A stretch of DNA of 34,019 nt from Pseudomonas agronomica. GTDB taxonomy: Bacteria; Pseudomonadota; Gammaproteobacteria; Pseudomonadales; Pseudomonadaceae. The stretch spans positions 1-34,019 of the forward strand of contig NZ_JAOSHO010000015.1 in assembly GCF_025917275.1 (NCBI RefSeq). Direction: 5' to 3'. The notes beneath the pieces are model-generated. The model was not told where the DNA came from, made no database searches, and saw nothing but the letters and a program-made list of their open reading frames with translations. Shown here piece by piece: positions 16,166 through 24,366 of the stretch. The position numbers were made by a program, and so were the translations under genes. Positions within the stretch are counted from its first letter, which is position 1. Each line of letters begins with the position of its first letter.

Positions 16166-16635
16166 TGTTCTTGACCTTATTGTATGAGGCAGTGGCTGCT
16201 GGATCGGAGCCGGCCCGCTTCGCCGGCTTCCAGAATCTTGTTGTTCTGCTTGCACGCTGGTTTCGATGCTATGCCCTTGCCAAAACCCTTCGCTATCCCA
16301 AAACGGCAGCATCAAAAACAGTGCCCCAAAACAGATCAGTCCCTATGGGGATGAACCCGTGGCGAGGGAGCTTGCTCCCGCTGGCCTGCGCAGCAGGCCC
16401 CAAAAAGCGGGGCCGCTTCGCGACCCAGCGGGAGCAAGCTCCCTCGCCACGGGTTCTTCGTATCCTTCGGGGCCGGTGTTTTCTTGGGTGACGCGGATTA
16501 GCCCAAATGACAGCTCACAACCGCTGCCGATTCGGGATAACGGAGAGGCGCTTCCTGCCGCAAGATAACCTTGCCCACCCTTCAGACAGGGCTGGGCTCA
16601 CAACAATAAAAGTCCCCCGCGCAGGAAACCCCAGC
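16166..16635. other. 470-bp intergenic region between permease and chemoreceptor genes
   Basis: This non-coding stretch separates the divergent APC permease and chemoreceptor genes. It holds a short GCCGGC-loop-GCCGGC hairpin (16209-16227) in the permease leader, the long perfect inverted repeat at 16354-16455, and the leader of the chemoreceptor. No convincing gene or RNA was found. The promoters of both genes must lie here, but no clear -35/-10 pair could be fixed. Confidence 0.6.
16354..16455. repeat. perfect 31-bp inverted repeat (Pseudomonas intergenic repeat)
   Basis: The arms at 16354-16384 and 16425-16455 are exact complements over 31 bp, with a 40-nt loop that includes CCTGCGCAGCAGG. 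Its core GTGGCGAGGG...CCCGCTGG is closely related to the repeat at 30649-30783. It forms a strong cruciform or RNA hairpin in either direction and may insulate the two divergent units. Confidence 0.9.
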
Positions 16636-18687
16636 ATGTTTTTCGCTCGTCTCTCCATCCAATGGCGGATCACCCTTCTGAGCGGCCTGAGCCTGCTCGC
16701 GGTCGTCGGGGCATTGACCGGTGCCTCGCTGTATCAGAACCAGCAAGGCGCCACGCTGCTGAAACGGCAAAGCAGCCAGCTACTCGGACAATCGGCGTTG
16801 GAGGGCCTGCAAGCACAGGCCTTGGCCCACGGTCAGCGGGTTGAGCGCTTTTTCAGCGAAACGGCGGTTTATGGCGAAGGTTTTGCCCAGCAGGTGCTGC
16901 AACTGCGCGCCCAGGCGCAGAACGGACGATTGACGGCCGCGCAACTGCGCCACGACCTGATTGGCCTGACTCGCGAGGCGCTGCTCAAGCGTGAGAAAGT
17001 CCTCGGTTTCTATGTCGTGCTGCTGCCCGACGCCCTGGCGACCGAGGATGCCAGCTTTGCCGGACAGCGCGACCTCGCCAGCAACGAAAAAGGCCGCTTT
17101 GCCCTGTACTGGTCGCAAAGCCAGCCCGGGCACCTGGTGCAGGAAGTGCTCAGCGAAGCCCAGATCAGCGCCAACACCGCGCCACCGGGCAGCGAGCCGG
17201 AAAACGCCTGGTACGTCTGCCCGCAAAACCAGGGGCATACCTGCGTGACGGAGCCCTACGCGATTGAAGTCGAAGGCAAGCAGACCTTGATGAGCAGCAT
17301 CTCCATACCACTGCTGGACCAAGGCAAAGTCATCGGCGTGGTGGGCATGGACATCAGCCTCGATACCCTCCAGCAACTCGCCGCCAGCCTGGCGAACGAC
17401 CTGTATCCCGGCCACAGCGAGGTCAGCATCCTCTCCCCGTCGGGGCAAGTGGCCGGCCACAGCGGCGCCGTGACGGAGGCCTCCATCGACGTGCACCAAG
17501 CCGTGCAGACCGCCGTGGCAAGCCACCCCTGGCAACTGCAGATCCGCGTGCCGGAAGCGCTCGTGCAAGCGCCCGCCCTGCACATGCAGGCGCAGCTCGA
17601 CGACAAGCATCGCCAGTCGAACTGGTTCAACCTCAGCCTGGGACTGCTGGCTGCCGGCCTCGGGCTGCTGCTCATCTGGCTCACCGCCTACGGCGTGACA
17701 CGGCCATTGTTGCGGGTGGCTCATATGCTCGACGCCATTGTCGAAGGTGACGGCGACCTCACCCAGCGCCTGCCCGACGAACGCCACGATGAACTCGGTC
17801 AGTTGGCGCGCGGCTTCAACCGATTCCTCGACAAGCTCCAGCCGATCATCCGGGATATCCAGCAAGCGTCCCGGGACACTCGGGACACCGCCGACACGTC
17901 TGCGCGGGTCGCCGGAGAAGTCAGCGCAGGCATGCAGCAGCAGTACCGGGAAGTCGAACTGGCGGCGACCGCCTTGCACGAGATGAGCGCCAGCGCCCAG
18001 GAAGTGGCGCGCCACTCCCACCAGGCTGCCGATGCCGCAACGGTGGCGGAAAATGCCAGCCGATCGGGACAGGAGATGTTCGCCAACGCCGTCAGCAGCA
18101 TCGACGCCCTCGACCGGCGCCTGGAGGCAACGCTTGGGCAGGTCAAGGCACTGGCGGACAACAGCCAGCAGATCAGCCAGGTGCTGGATGTGATTTGCGC
18201 CATTGCCCAGCAGACCAACCTCTTGGCCCTGAACGCCGCCATCGAAGCAGCTCGGGCGGGCGAACAGGGACGTGGCTTCGCGGTGGTGGCCGATGAAGTC
18301 CGGCATTTGGCGAGCAACACCCAGAATTCCGTCGAGCAGATCCGCACGGTGATCGAAGCCTTGCAGCAGCTGAGCCAGGACGTGGTACTCAGCACCCAGT
18401 CGAGCCGGGAACTGGCCAGGGGCAGCGTCGTTCACGTCGAACACACCCATGGCGCGCTGCAGCACATCACCCAGGCCGTGGAAGTGATCGAACAGATGAA
18501 CCAACAGATCGCCAGCGCGGCCCTGGAGCAAAGCTCAGTGGTGGAAGACATCAGCCACCGCGTCAGCGGCATTCGTGGCATCAGCGAAACCCTGGCCGGC
18601 CGGATGCAGGAAGCTTCCCAGGCGAGTCACACGCTGCACGCCATGGCCAACCACCAGCAGGAGTTGGTGGGGCATTTTCAGATTTGA
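16636..18687 (+). CDS. methyl-accepting chemotaxis protein with large periplasmic sensor
   Basis: A 683-residue transmembrane chemoreceptor. TM1 is at about residues 10-30 and a periplasmic ligand domain of about 300 residues (dCache-like, ending [14 protein letters not shown] in its membrane-distal part) follows. TM2 is at about 330-352, a HAMP domain at about 352-405 ([14 protein letters not shown]), and a long methylated coiled coil has the conserved hairpin tip [34 protein letters not shown] at about 523-556. Two periplasmic cysteines, C195 and C203, could form a disulfide near a WY motif. No CheR/CheB-tethering pentapeptide ends the protein. The ATG at 16636 begins directly before TM1; earlier in-frame ATGs are rejected. 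Its place beside an amine utilisation operon hints at an amine or amino acid ligand. Confidence 0.92.
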   Translation: MFFARLSIQWRITLLSGLSLLAVVGALTGASLYQNQQGATLLKRQSSQLLGQSALEGLQAQALAHGQRVERFFSETAVYGEGFAQQVLQLRAQAQNGRLTAAQLRHDLIGLTREALLKREKVLGFYVVLLPDALATEDASFAGQRDLASNEKGRFALYWSQSQPGHLVQEVLSEAQISANTAPPGSEPENAWYVCPQNQGHTCVTEPYAIEVEGKQTLMSSISIPLLDQGKVIGVVGMDISLDTLQQLAASLANDLYPGHSEVSILSPSGQVAGHSGAVTEASIDVHQAVQTAVASHPWQLQIRVPEALVQAPALHMQAQLDDKHRQSNWFNLSLGLLAAGLGLLLIWLTAYGVTRPLLRVAHMLDAIVEGDGDLTQRLPDERHDELGQLARGFNRFLDKLQPIIRDIQQASRDTRDTADTSARVAGEVSAGMQQQYREVELAATALHEMSASAQEVARHSHQAADAATVAENASRSGQEMFANAVSSIDALDRRLEATLGQVKALADNSQQISQVLDVICAIAQQTNLLALNAAIEAARAGEQGRGFAVVADEVRHLASNTQNSVEQIRTVIEALQQLSQDVVLSTQSSRELARGSVVHVEHTHGALQHITQAVEVIEQMNQQIASAALEQSSVVEDISHRVSGIRGISETLAGRMQEASQASHTLHAMANHQQELVGHFQI

Positions 18688-18698
18688 TTCCAGGGGCG

Positions 18699-18726
18699 TT
18701 ACACAATTTCACAGAGCCGCTACAAA
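18699..18726 (+). promoter_or_regulatory. possible regulator site upstream of RND operon (TACA-like direct repeats)
   Basis: Three similar units, TTACACA (18699-18705), TTCACAG (18708-18714) and CTACAAA (18720-18726), lie 62-89 bp before the adaptor ATG. Spacings of 9 and 12 bp resemble OmpR-type response-regulator arrays, but no regulator is encoded nearby. This is a weak assignment. Confidence 0.3.
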
Positions 18727-18787
18727 GCTTAACCCCTGTCATCGGCCCGGTTCCCTACCATGGACGGTTCAATAGTGGGGAAGCACC

Positions 18788-19957
18788 ATGTCCAAGAAAC
18801 CTGCCGTCACGCTGGGCCTGTTGATCGGTGCGCTGTTGCTCAGCGGCTGTGATGACACCTCGACCTCGGAAGAATCCGCGCCGCCGGCCAGCGTGCGTAT
18901 CGAGACCGTCCAGGCTCGATCGCTGTCCATCAGCAACGAGCTGAGCGGCCGGATCGCCGCACCGCGGGTGGCCGAAGTCCGCGCCCGGGTCGCCGGCGTG
19001 GTCTTGCAGCGGGTCTACCGCGAAGGCAGCGACGTCAAGCAGGGGCAAGTACTGTTTCGCATCGATCCGGCGCCGTTCAAGGCCGACCTGGACAGCGCCG
19101 AGGCGGCGTTGCGCAAGGCCGAGGCCAACGCATTCCAGGCCCGGTTGCAGGCGCAGCGCTATGCCCAGTTGATCGATGACCAGGCCGTCAGCGGCCAGGA
19201 CTATGACAATGCCCGGGCCAACGTGCGCCAGACGGCCGCCGATGTCGCCGCCAACAAGGCCGCCGTGGAACGCGCCAAGCTGAACCTCGGGTACGCCACG
19301 GTGACCGCGCCGATTTCCGGGCGCATCGGTCGGGCCCTGGTGACCGAAGGTGCGCTGGTGGGGCAGAACGAGACCACGCCATTGGCACTCATCCAGCAAC
19401 TGGACCCGATCCACGCCGACCTTACCCAATCGACCCGTGAACTCAACGACCTGCGCCGCGCCTTTCGCGCCGGCCAGTTGCAAGCGGTCGGCCGGGACCA
19501 GGCCAAAGCCACCCTGATCCAGGACGATGGCAGCCCCTATCCGCTGCCCGGCAAGTTGCTCTTCACCGACCTCAGCGTCGACCCAGGCACCGGCCAGATC
19601 ACCCTGCGCAGCGAGTTCCCCAACCCCGACCTGGACCTGCTGCCTGGCAGTTTCATCCGGGTGCGCCTGGAGCAGGCAGTGAACAGCCAAGGCATCACCG
19701 TGCCGCAACGGGCGATCCTGCGTGACAGCGCGGGCATCGCCCAGGTGCTGCTGCTGGACGCCGAGCAGAAGGTCAGCCAGCAACCGGTGCAACTCGGCGC
19801 GGCACAACACGATCGCTGGATCGTCACTGAGGGTTTGAAGCCGGGCGACCGCATCGTCGTCGAGGGTGTCCAGCACGCTCGCCCCGGTGAAAAAGTCCAG
19901 GTCGATGACTCCCCTCTTCCCCTCGCCCAGGTTCCCGGGCCACAGGCAGGACGCTAA
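18788..19957 (+). CDS. RND efflux periplasmic adaptor (membrane fusion) lipoprotein
   Basis: A 389-residue membrane-fusion protein. The signal peptide ends in a lipobox LLSG-C with Cys21, so it is a lipoprotein held at the inner membrane. The lipoyl half-motifs (RVAGVVLQRVYREGSDVKQGQVLFRIDP and the returning half ATVTAPISGRIGR) flank an alpha-hairpin at about residues 100-160, followed by beta-barrel and membrane-proximal domains. This is the MexA/MexC/AcrA architecture. It sits 3 bp before the pump gene and links that pump to an outer-membrane channel. The ribosome site GGGGAAGCACC precedes the ATG. Sequence style is nearest to MexC/MexA-type adaptors of hydrophobe/amphiphile pumps. Confidence 0.93.
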   Translation: MSKKPAVTLGLLIGALLLSGCDDTSTSEESAPPASVRIETVQARSLSISNELSGRIAAPRVAEVRARVAGVVLQRVYREGSDVKQGQVLFRIDPAPFKADLDSAEAALRKAEANAFQARLQAQRYAQLIDDQAVSGQDYDNARANVRQTAADVAANKAAVERAKLNLGYATVTAPISGRIGRALVTEGALVGQNETTPLALIQQLDPIHADLTQSTRELNDLRRAFRAGQLQAVGRDQAKATLIQDDGSPYPLPGKLLFTDLSVDPGTGQITLRSEFPNPDLDLLPGSFIRVRLEQAVNSQGITVPQRAILRDSAGIAQVLLLDAEQKVSQQPVQLGAAQHDRWIVTEGLKPGDRIVVEGVQHARPGEKVQVDDSPLPLAQVPGPQAGR

Positions 19958-19960
19958 TCC

Positions 19961-22900
19961 ATGCCGCAATTTTTCATCGGCCGCCCGGTGTTCGCCTGGG
20001 TCGTCGCGCTGTTCATCCTCCTGGCCGGGATCCTGGCCATTCCACAACTGCCGGTGGCGCAATACCCGGTCGTGGCGCCGCCGCAAATCGAGATCTACGC
20101 GGTGTACCCGGGCGCGTCGGCGCAGACCATCGACGAGAGCGTGGTCAGCCTGATCGAGGAAGAACTCAACGGCGCCGACAACCTGCTGTATTTCGAATCC
20201 CAGAGCAGCCTCGGCAGCGCCACGATCACCGCGACGTTCCAACCGGGCACGAACCCTGAATTGGCCCAGGTCGATGTGCAGAACCGCCTCAAGGCGGTGG
20301 AGTCGCGCCTGCCGCAAGCGGTGACCCAGCAGGGCTTGCAAGTGGACAAGGTCTCCGCCGGTTTCCTGTTGCTGATCACCCTCACCTCCAGCGACGGCAA
20401 GCTCGATGACGTGGCGCTCAGCGACTATCTGGCGCGCAACGTGATGAACGAGATCAAGCGCCTGGACGGCGTGGGCAAGGCCCAGTTGTACGGCGCCGAG
20501 CGGGCCATGCGGATCTGGATCGATCCGCGCAAGCTGGTGGGTTTCAACCTGACCCCGGCGGACGTCAACGCCGCCATCGTCGCACAGAACGCCCAGGTCT
20601 CGGCCGGCAGCCTCGGCGACCTGCCGAGCCGCAGCACCCAGGAAATCACCGCGACCATCGTCGTCAAGGGCCAGCTCTCGACGCCGCAGGAATTCGCCGA
20701 CATTGTGCTCAAGGCCAACCCCGACGGTTCGACGGTGCGCATCGCCGATGTCGCGCGGGTGGAAATCGGCAGCCAGGAATACCAGTTCTCCACGCGCCTG
20801 AACGGCAAGCCGTCGACTGCCGTGGCGGTGCAGTTGTCGCCGGGCGCCAATGCGTTGAACACCGCCACCCTCGTACGGGCGAAGATGGACGAGCTGGCGC
20901 GCTACTTCCCGGCCGGCGTGGAATACAAGATCCCCTACGACACGTCGCCGTTCGTCAAAGTCTCGATCACCAAGGTGGTCTATACCCTCGGCGAGGCGAT
21001 GTTGCTGGTGTTCGCGGTGATGTTCCTGTTCCTGCAGAACATCCGCTACACGCTGATCCCGACGCTGGTAGTGCCGGTGGCGCTGATGGGCACCTTCGCG
21101 ACGATGCTCGCCCTGGGCTTTTCGATCAATGTGCTGACCATGTTCGGCATGGTCCTGGCCATCGGCATCCTGGTGGACGATGCCATCGTGGTGGTGGAGA
21201 ACGTCGAGCGGATCATGGCCCAGGAAGGCCTCTCTCCCAAGGACGCGACGCGCAAGGCCATGGGCCAGATCACCGGGGCGATCATCGGCATCACCCTGGT
21301 GCTGGTGGCGGTGTTCATTCCGATGGCGTTCATGCAGGGCTCGGTGGGGGTGATCTACCAGCAGTTTTCGTTATCGATGGCGACGTCGATCCTGTTTTCG
21401 GCGTTTCTCGCCCTGACCTTGACCCCAGCCCTGTGCGCGACCCTGCTCAAGCCGATCGCGCCAGGCGATCACCACGCCAAACGCGGGTTCTTCGGTGCGT
21501 TCAACCGCGGCTTCGATCGATTCGGGGACCGCTACCACGGTTGGGTGGCCTACGCAGTAAGACGCAGCGGCCGTTATCTGTTGATCTACGGCGTGCTGCT
21601 GGTGGGCATGGGCCTGCTGTTCAGTCGCCTGCCCTCCTCATTCCTGCCGGTGGAAGACCAGGGCTACACCATCACCGACATCCAGTTGCCGCCGGGCGCG
21701 AGCAAGAACCGCACGGTACAGGTCGTCGAACAGATCGAGGCGCACAATGCCGGCGAGCCCGGCGTTGGCGACAGCACGGTGATCCTCGGCTTCAGCTTCT
21801 CCGGCAGCGGGCAGAACGCGGCCCTGGCGTTCACCACACTGAAGGATTGGTCGCAGCGCGGCGGCGATGATTCGGCGGCGTCCATCGCCGATCGCGCCAA
21901 CCAGGCCTTCGGCGCGATCAAGGACGCCATGGTCTTCTCGGTGCTGCCGCCGCCGGTGGACGGCCTCGGTACTTCCAGCGGTTTCGAGTTTCGCTTGCAG
22001 GACCGCGGCGGCCTCGGCCATGCCACGCTGATGCAGGCCCGCAGCGAGCTGCTCGCCGCCGCCGAAAAAAGCCCGGTGCTGATGAACGTGCGCGAAAGTG
22101 CCCTGGCGGAAGCGCCGCAGGTGCAACTGGAGGTGGATCGCAAGCAGGCGAATGCCTTGGGGATTTCCTTTGCCGACGTCGGTGGCGTGCTGTCCACGGC
22201 GGTGGGCTCGGCCTACATCAACGACTTCCCGAACCAGGGGCGCATGCAGCGCGTGGTGGTCCAGGCCGAAGGCGACCAGCGCAGCCAGGTCGAGGACCTG
22301 CTGAAGATCCACGTGCGCAACAGCAATGGACAAATGGTGCCGCTGTCGGCGTTCGTCCAGGCCCGCTGGACCCAGGGGCCGGCGCAACTGACCCGCTACA
22401 ACGGCTATCCGGCGGTGAGCATTTCCGGCGAACCGGCACCGGGCTACAGCACCGGGCAAGCCATGGCCGAAATCGAACGGTTGGTCGCCCAGGGACCAAA
22501 AGGCATGGGCCAGGAATGGACCGGCCTGTCGTTGCAGGAACGCTTGTCCGGCAGCCAGGCGCCAATCCTGCTGGGCCTGTCGCTGCTGGTGGTGTTCCTG
22601 TGCCTGGCGGCGCTGTACGAGAGTTGGTCGATCCCGACCTCGGTGTTGCTGGTGGTTCCGCTGGGCGTGCTTGGTGCGGTATTGGCGGTGTCGTTGCGCG
22701 GCATGCCCAACGACGTGTTCTTCAAGATCGGGCTGATTACCATCATCGGCCTGTCGGCGAAAAACGCGATCCTGATCATCGAATTCGCCAAGAGCCTGTA
22801 CGACGAAGGCCACGACCTGGTCGACGCCACGCTCCAGGCCGCGCGCCTGCGCTTGCGGCCGATCATCATGACCTCGTTGGCGTTCATCCTCGGCGTGGTC

Positions 22901-23056
22901 CCGCTGGCGATCGCCACGGGGGCCAGCTCGGCGAGCCAGCAGGCCATTGGCACCGGCGTGATCGGCGGGATGATCACGGCCACGCTGGCGGTGGTGTTTG
23001 TCCCGGTGTTCTTCGTGGTGGTGATGAAGCGCGTCACGCGTCGCAAATCCGATTGA
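19961..23056 (+). CDS. RND multidrug efflux pump, inner-membrane subunit (AcrB/MexD-like)
   Basis: A 1031-residue HAE1-type proton-driven pump with the expected 12 TM helices and two large periplasmic loops. It starts MPQFFIGRPVFAWVVAL. The proton-relay aspartates sit in GILVDDAIVVVENVERIM (TM4) and the partner lysine in GLSAKNAILIIEFAK (TM10), all intact. The overall sequence is close to MexD/AcrB. It extrudes drugs, dyes, detergents or natural toxins from periplasm and inner leaflet. No outer-membrane factor gene follows, so it presumably borrows an OprM/TolC-like channel encoded elsewhere. It converges with the HxlR gene, with 12 bp between stops and no hairpin. Substrates cannot be named. 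Confidence 0.95.
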   Translation: MPQFFIGRPVFAWVVALFILLAGILAIPQLPVAQYPVVAPPQIEIYAVYPGASAQTIDESVVSLIEEELNGADNLLYFESQSSLGSATITATFQPGTNPELAQVDVQNRLKAVESRLPQAVTQQGLQVDKVSAGFLLLITLTSSDGKLDDVALSDYLARNVMNEIKRLDGVGKAQLYGAERAMRIWIDPRKLVGFNLTPADVNAAIVAQNAQVSAGSLGDLPSRSTQEITATIVVKGQLSTPQEFADIVLKANPDGSTVRIADVARVEIGSQEYQFSTRLNGKPSTAVAVQLSPGANALNTATLVRAKMDELARYFPAGVEYKIPYDTSPFVKVSITKVVYTLGEAMLLVFAVMFLFLQNIRYTLIPTLVVPVALMGTFATMLALGFSINVLTMFGMVLAIGILVDDAIVVVENVERIMAQEGLSPKDATRKAMGQITGAIIGITLVLVAVFIPMAFMQGSVGVIYQQFSLSMATSILFSAFLALTLTPALCATLLKPIAPGDHHAKRGFFGAFNRGFDRFGDRYHGWVAYAVRRSGRYLLIYGVLLVGMGLLFSRLPSSFLPVEDQGYTITDIQLPPGASKNRTVQVVEQIEAHNAGEPGVGDSTVILGFSFSGSGQNAALAFTTLKDWSQRGGDDSAASIADRANQAFGAIKDAMVFSVLPPPVDGLGTSSGFEFRLQDRGGLGHATLMQARSELLAAAEKSPVLMNVRESALAEAPQVQLEVDRKQANALGISFADVGGVLSTAVGSAYINDFPNQGRMQRVVVQAEGDQRSQVEDLLKIHVRNSNGQMVPLSAFVQARWTQGPAQLTRYNGYPAVSISGEPAPGYSTGQAMAEIERLVAQGPKGMGQEWTGLSLQERLSGSQAPILLGLSLLVVFLCLAALYESWSIPTSVLLVVPLGVLGAVLAVSLRGMPNDVFFKIGLITIIGLSAKNAILIIEFAKSLYDEGHDLVDATLQAARLRLRPIIMTSLAFILGVVPLAIATGASSASQQAIGTGVIGGMITATLAVVFVPVFFVVVMKRVTRRKSD

Positions 23057-23068
23057 GGGTTGGCGGCG

Positions 23069-23566
23069 CTACTTGCCCTTGAACGCTTCCCGACGGGCCG
23101 TGCGCTCGGCGAGGAAGCGTTCACTGATCGATGGTTGCAAGTCCTTGCGTTCAACGGGTACACCGCAACTGGGGCAAACACTCGCCACCCCCACGTCGTG
23201 ACCACAGGCGCGATGCACAAAGTGCATCGCCAACCCTTCATCCTCGCCCTTGCACCATTTCTCACCCCAGGCGCGCAACGCGTAGATCACCGGATAGAAA
23301 TCCCATCCCTTGGCGGTCAGCTGGTACTCGTAGCGCAGGGGTTTTTCGTTGTAGGGACGACGCTCCACAAGGCCGTCGGCTTCCAGCGCCTTGAGGCGCG
23401 AGGTGAGCATTTGCGGCGTGGCGCCGGTCTGGATCTGGATCTCCTCGAAGCGTGTCGTGCCCATGTACAACTCACGCAACACCAGGATCGTCCACTTATC
23501 ACCGACCACACCCACCGAACGCGCCACCGGGCACACCGTCTCGTTTGTTTCGTCTTGCTTGTTCAT
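23069..23566 (-). CDS. HxlR-family transcriptional regulator with C-terminal zinc-ribbon-like motif
   Basis: A 165-residue winged-helix regulator. The N-terminal Cys12 in VCPVARSVGVVGDKW matches the conserved CP position of the family, used as a redox or electrophile sensor in YodB/HypR-type members. The DNA-binding core runs from about 10 to 105 (TRFEEIQIQTGATPQMLTSRLKALEADGLVERR). After it, C121, H123, C131 and C134 form a possible zinc-binding knuckle, an extra element that some proteobacterial members carry. The ATG at 23566 gives the usual family start; an upstream in-frame ATG at 23605 would add 13 residues. It is divergent from the isochorismatase-like gene and probably represses it and itself. 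Confidence 0.92.
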   Translation of the reverse strand: MNKQDETNETVCPVARSVGVVGDKWTILVLRELYMGTTRFEEIQIQTGATPQMLTSRLKALEADGLVERRPYNEKPLRYEYQLTAKGWDFYPVIYALRAWGEKWCKGEDEGLAMHFVHRACGHDVGVASVCPSCGVPVERKDLQPSISERFLAERTARREAFKGK

Positions 23567-23591
23567 TACTTTTTCCAGAATTCGCAAAGCC

Positions 23592-23608
23592 ACTATTTTT
23601 TTCATAGT
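23592..23608. promoter_or_regulatory. candidate HxlR operator 1
   Basis: ACTAT-N7-ATAGT lies 26-42 bp upstream of the HxlR start codon. It shares the 10-mer TTTTCATAGT with the second site at 23670-23688. HxlR proteins such as YodB are known to bind TACT...AGTA-type palindromes, and this site fits that pattern. Confidence 0.5.
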
Positions 23609-23669
23609 AACACGGCGATTGCAGATGCGATTCGGCTGTAAAAATACGATGTACGCCGCTATAACATTG

Positions 23670-23688
23670 ACTATATGATTTTCATAGT
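23670..23688. promoter_or_regulatory. candidate HxlR operator 2
   Basis: ACTAT-N9-ATAGT lies 41-59 bp upstream of the hydrolase start codon. It repeats the TTTTCATAGT element of operator 1 in the same orientation, centre to centre about 79 bp away. It probably controls the hydrolase-exporter operon. Confidence 0.5.
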
Positions 23689-23728
23689 TAGTATTGAGCG
23701 TGCCTTTCCCAACCGGAGCATCGAAGAC

Positions 23729-24355
23729 ATGACCCAGCCTGTGTACTCCCCGTCGCGAACCGGCCTGTTGCTGGTCGACCCCTATAACGACTTCCTGTCC
23801 GAGGGCGGCAAGCTCTTTCCCTTGCTGGAAAAGGTTGCCCAGGACGTTCACCTCCTCGACAACCTGCGCGCCGCTGTGGCGACCGCTCGGCAACAAGGCA
23901 TCCAGGTGTTCTACGTGCCCCATCGCCGCTGGCAACCCGGCGACTACGACAACTGGAACCACCCCAATCCGACCCAACGCCTGATCCAGCAACGCCATAC
24001 GTTCGCAAAAGGCACCTGGGGCGGCGAATGGCACCCGGACTTCGTGCCGCAGGACGGCGACATCATCGTCCAGGAGCATTGGGGCCAGAGCGGTTTTGCC
24101 AATACCGACCTCGATTTCCAGCTCAAGCAACAAGGCATCACCCATGTGATTGTGATGGGTTTGCTGGCGAACACTTGCATCGAGTCCACCGCACGTTTCG
24201 CCATGGAGCTCGGTTACCACGTGACGCTGGTGCGCGACGCAACCGCCGCGCTCAGCCCGGAAATGATGCACGCGGCGCACGAGTTGAACGGTCCGACATT
24301 CGCCCACAGCATCGTCGATACAGGCACGCTCATTTCGACCTTGCAACCGCATTGA
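23729..24355 (+). CDS. isochorismatase-like cysteine hydrolase
   Basis: A 208-residue protein of the isochorismatase/nicotinamidase superfamily. The catalytic Asp17 (LLLVDPYND) and nucleophile Cys150 (GLLANTCIESTAR) with its cis-peptide region are present. The usual catalytic Lys of the KxxxSxF motif appears to be replaced: the segment reads QEHWGQSGFANTDLD, with His117 four residues before the Ser. This variant is seen in some family branches. The ATG at 23729 has GGAG 10 nt upstream and begins just before the first strand. An MFS exporter follows 11 bp downstream and an HxlR regulator is divergent. The substrate is not known; amide, isochorismate or other small-molecule hydrolysis is possible. 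Confidence 0.88.
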   Translation: MTQPVYSPSRTGLLLVDPYNDFLSEGGKLFPLLEKVAQDVHLLDNLRAAVATARQQGIQVFYVPHRRWQPGDYDNWNHPNPTQRLIQQRHTFAKGTWGGEWHPDFVPQDGDIIVQEHWGQSGFANTDLDFQLKQQGITHVIVMGLLANTCIESTARFAMELGYHVTLVRDATAALSPEMMHAAHELNGPTFAHSIVDTGTLISTLQPH

Positions 24356-24366
24356 AGGACCGCGCC

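Noticed and set aside
16504..16533. Possible sigma-28 (FliA) promoter before the chemoreceptor
   Set aside because: GCCGATTC at 16526 resembles the -10 box, but no TAAA/TCAA box stands at the proper distance, so the match is too weak.
16780..18531. Long minus-strand frame opposite the chemoreceptor
   Set aside because: The plus-strand protein has TM, HAMP and signalling-tip motifs; the antisense product is low-complexity and lacks any domain.
18755..20341. Long minus-strand frame across the RND adaptor and start of the pump
   Set aside because: It spans two well-identified genes and shows no recognisable motif.
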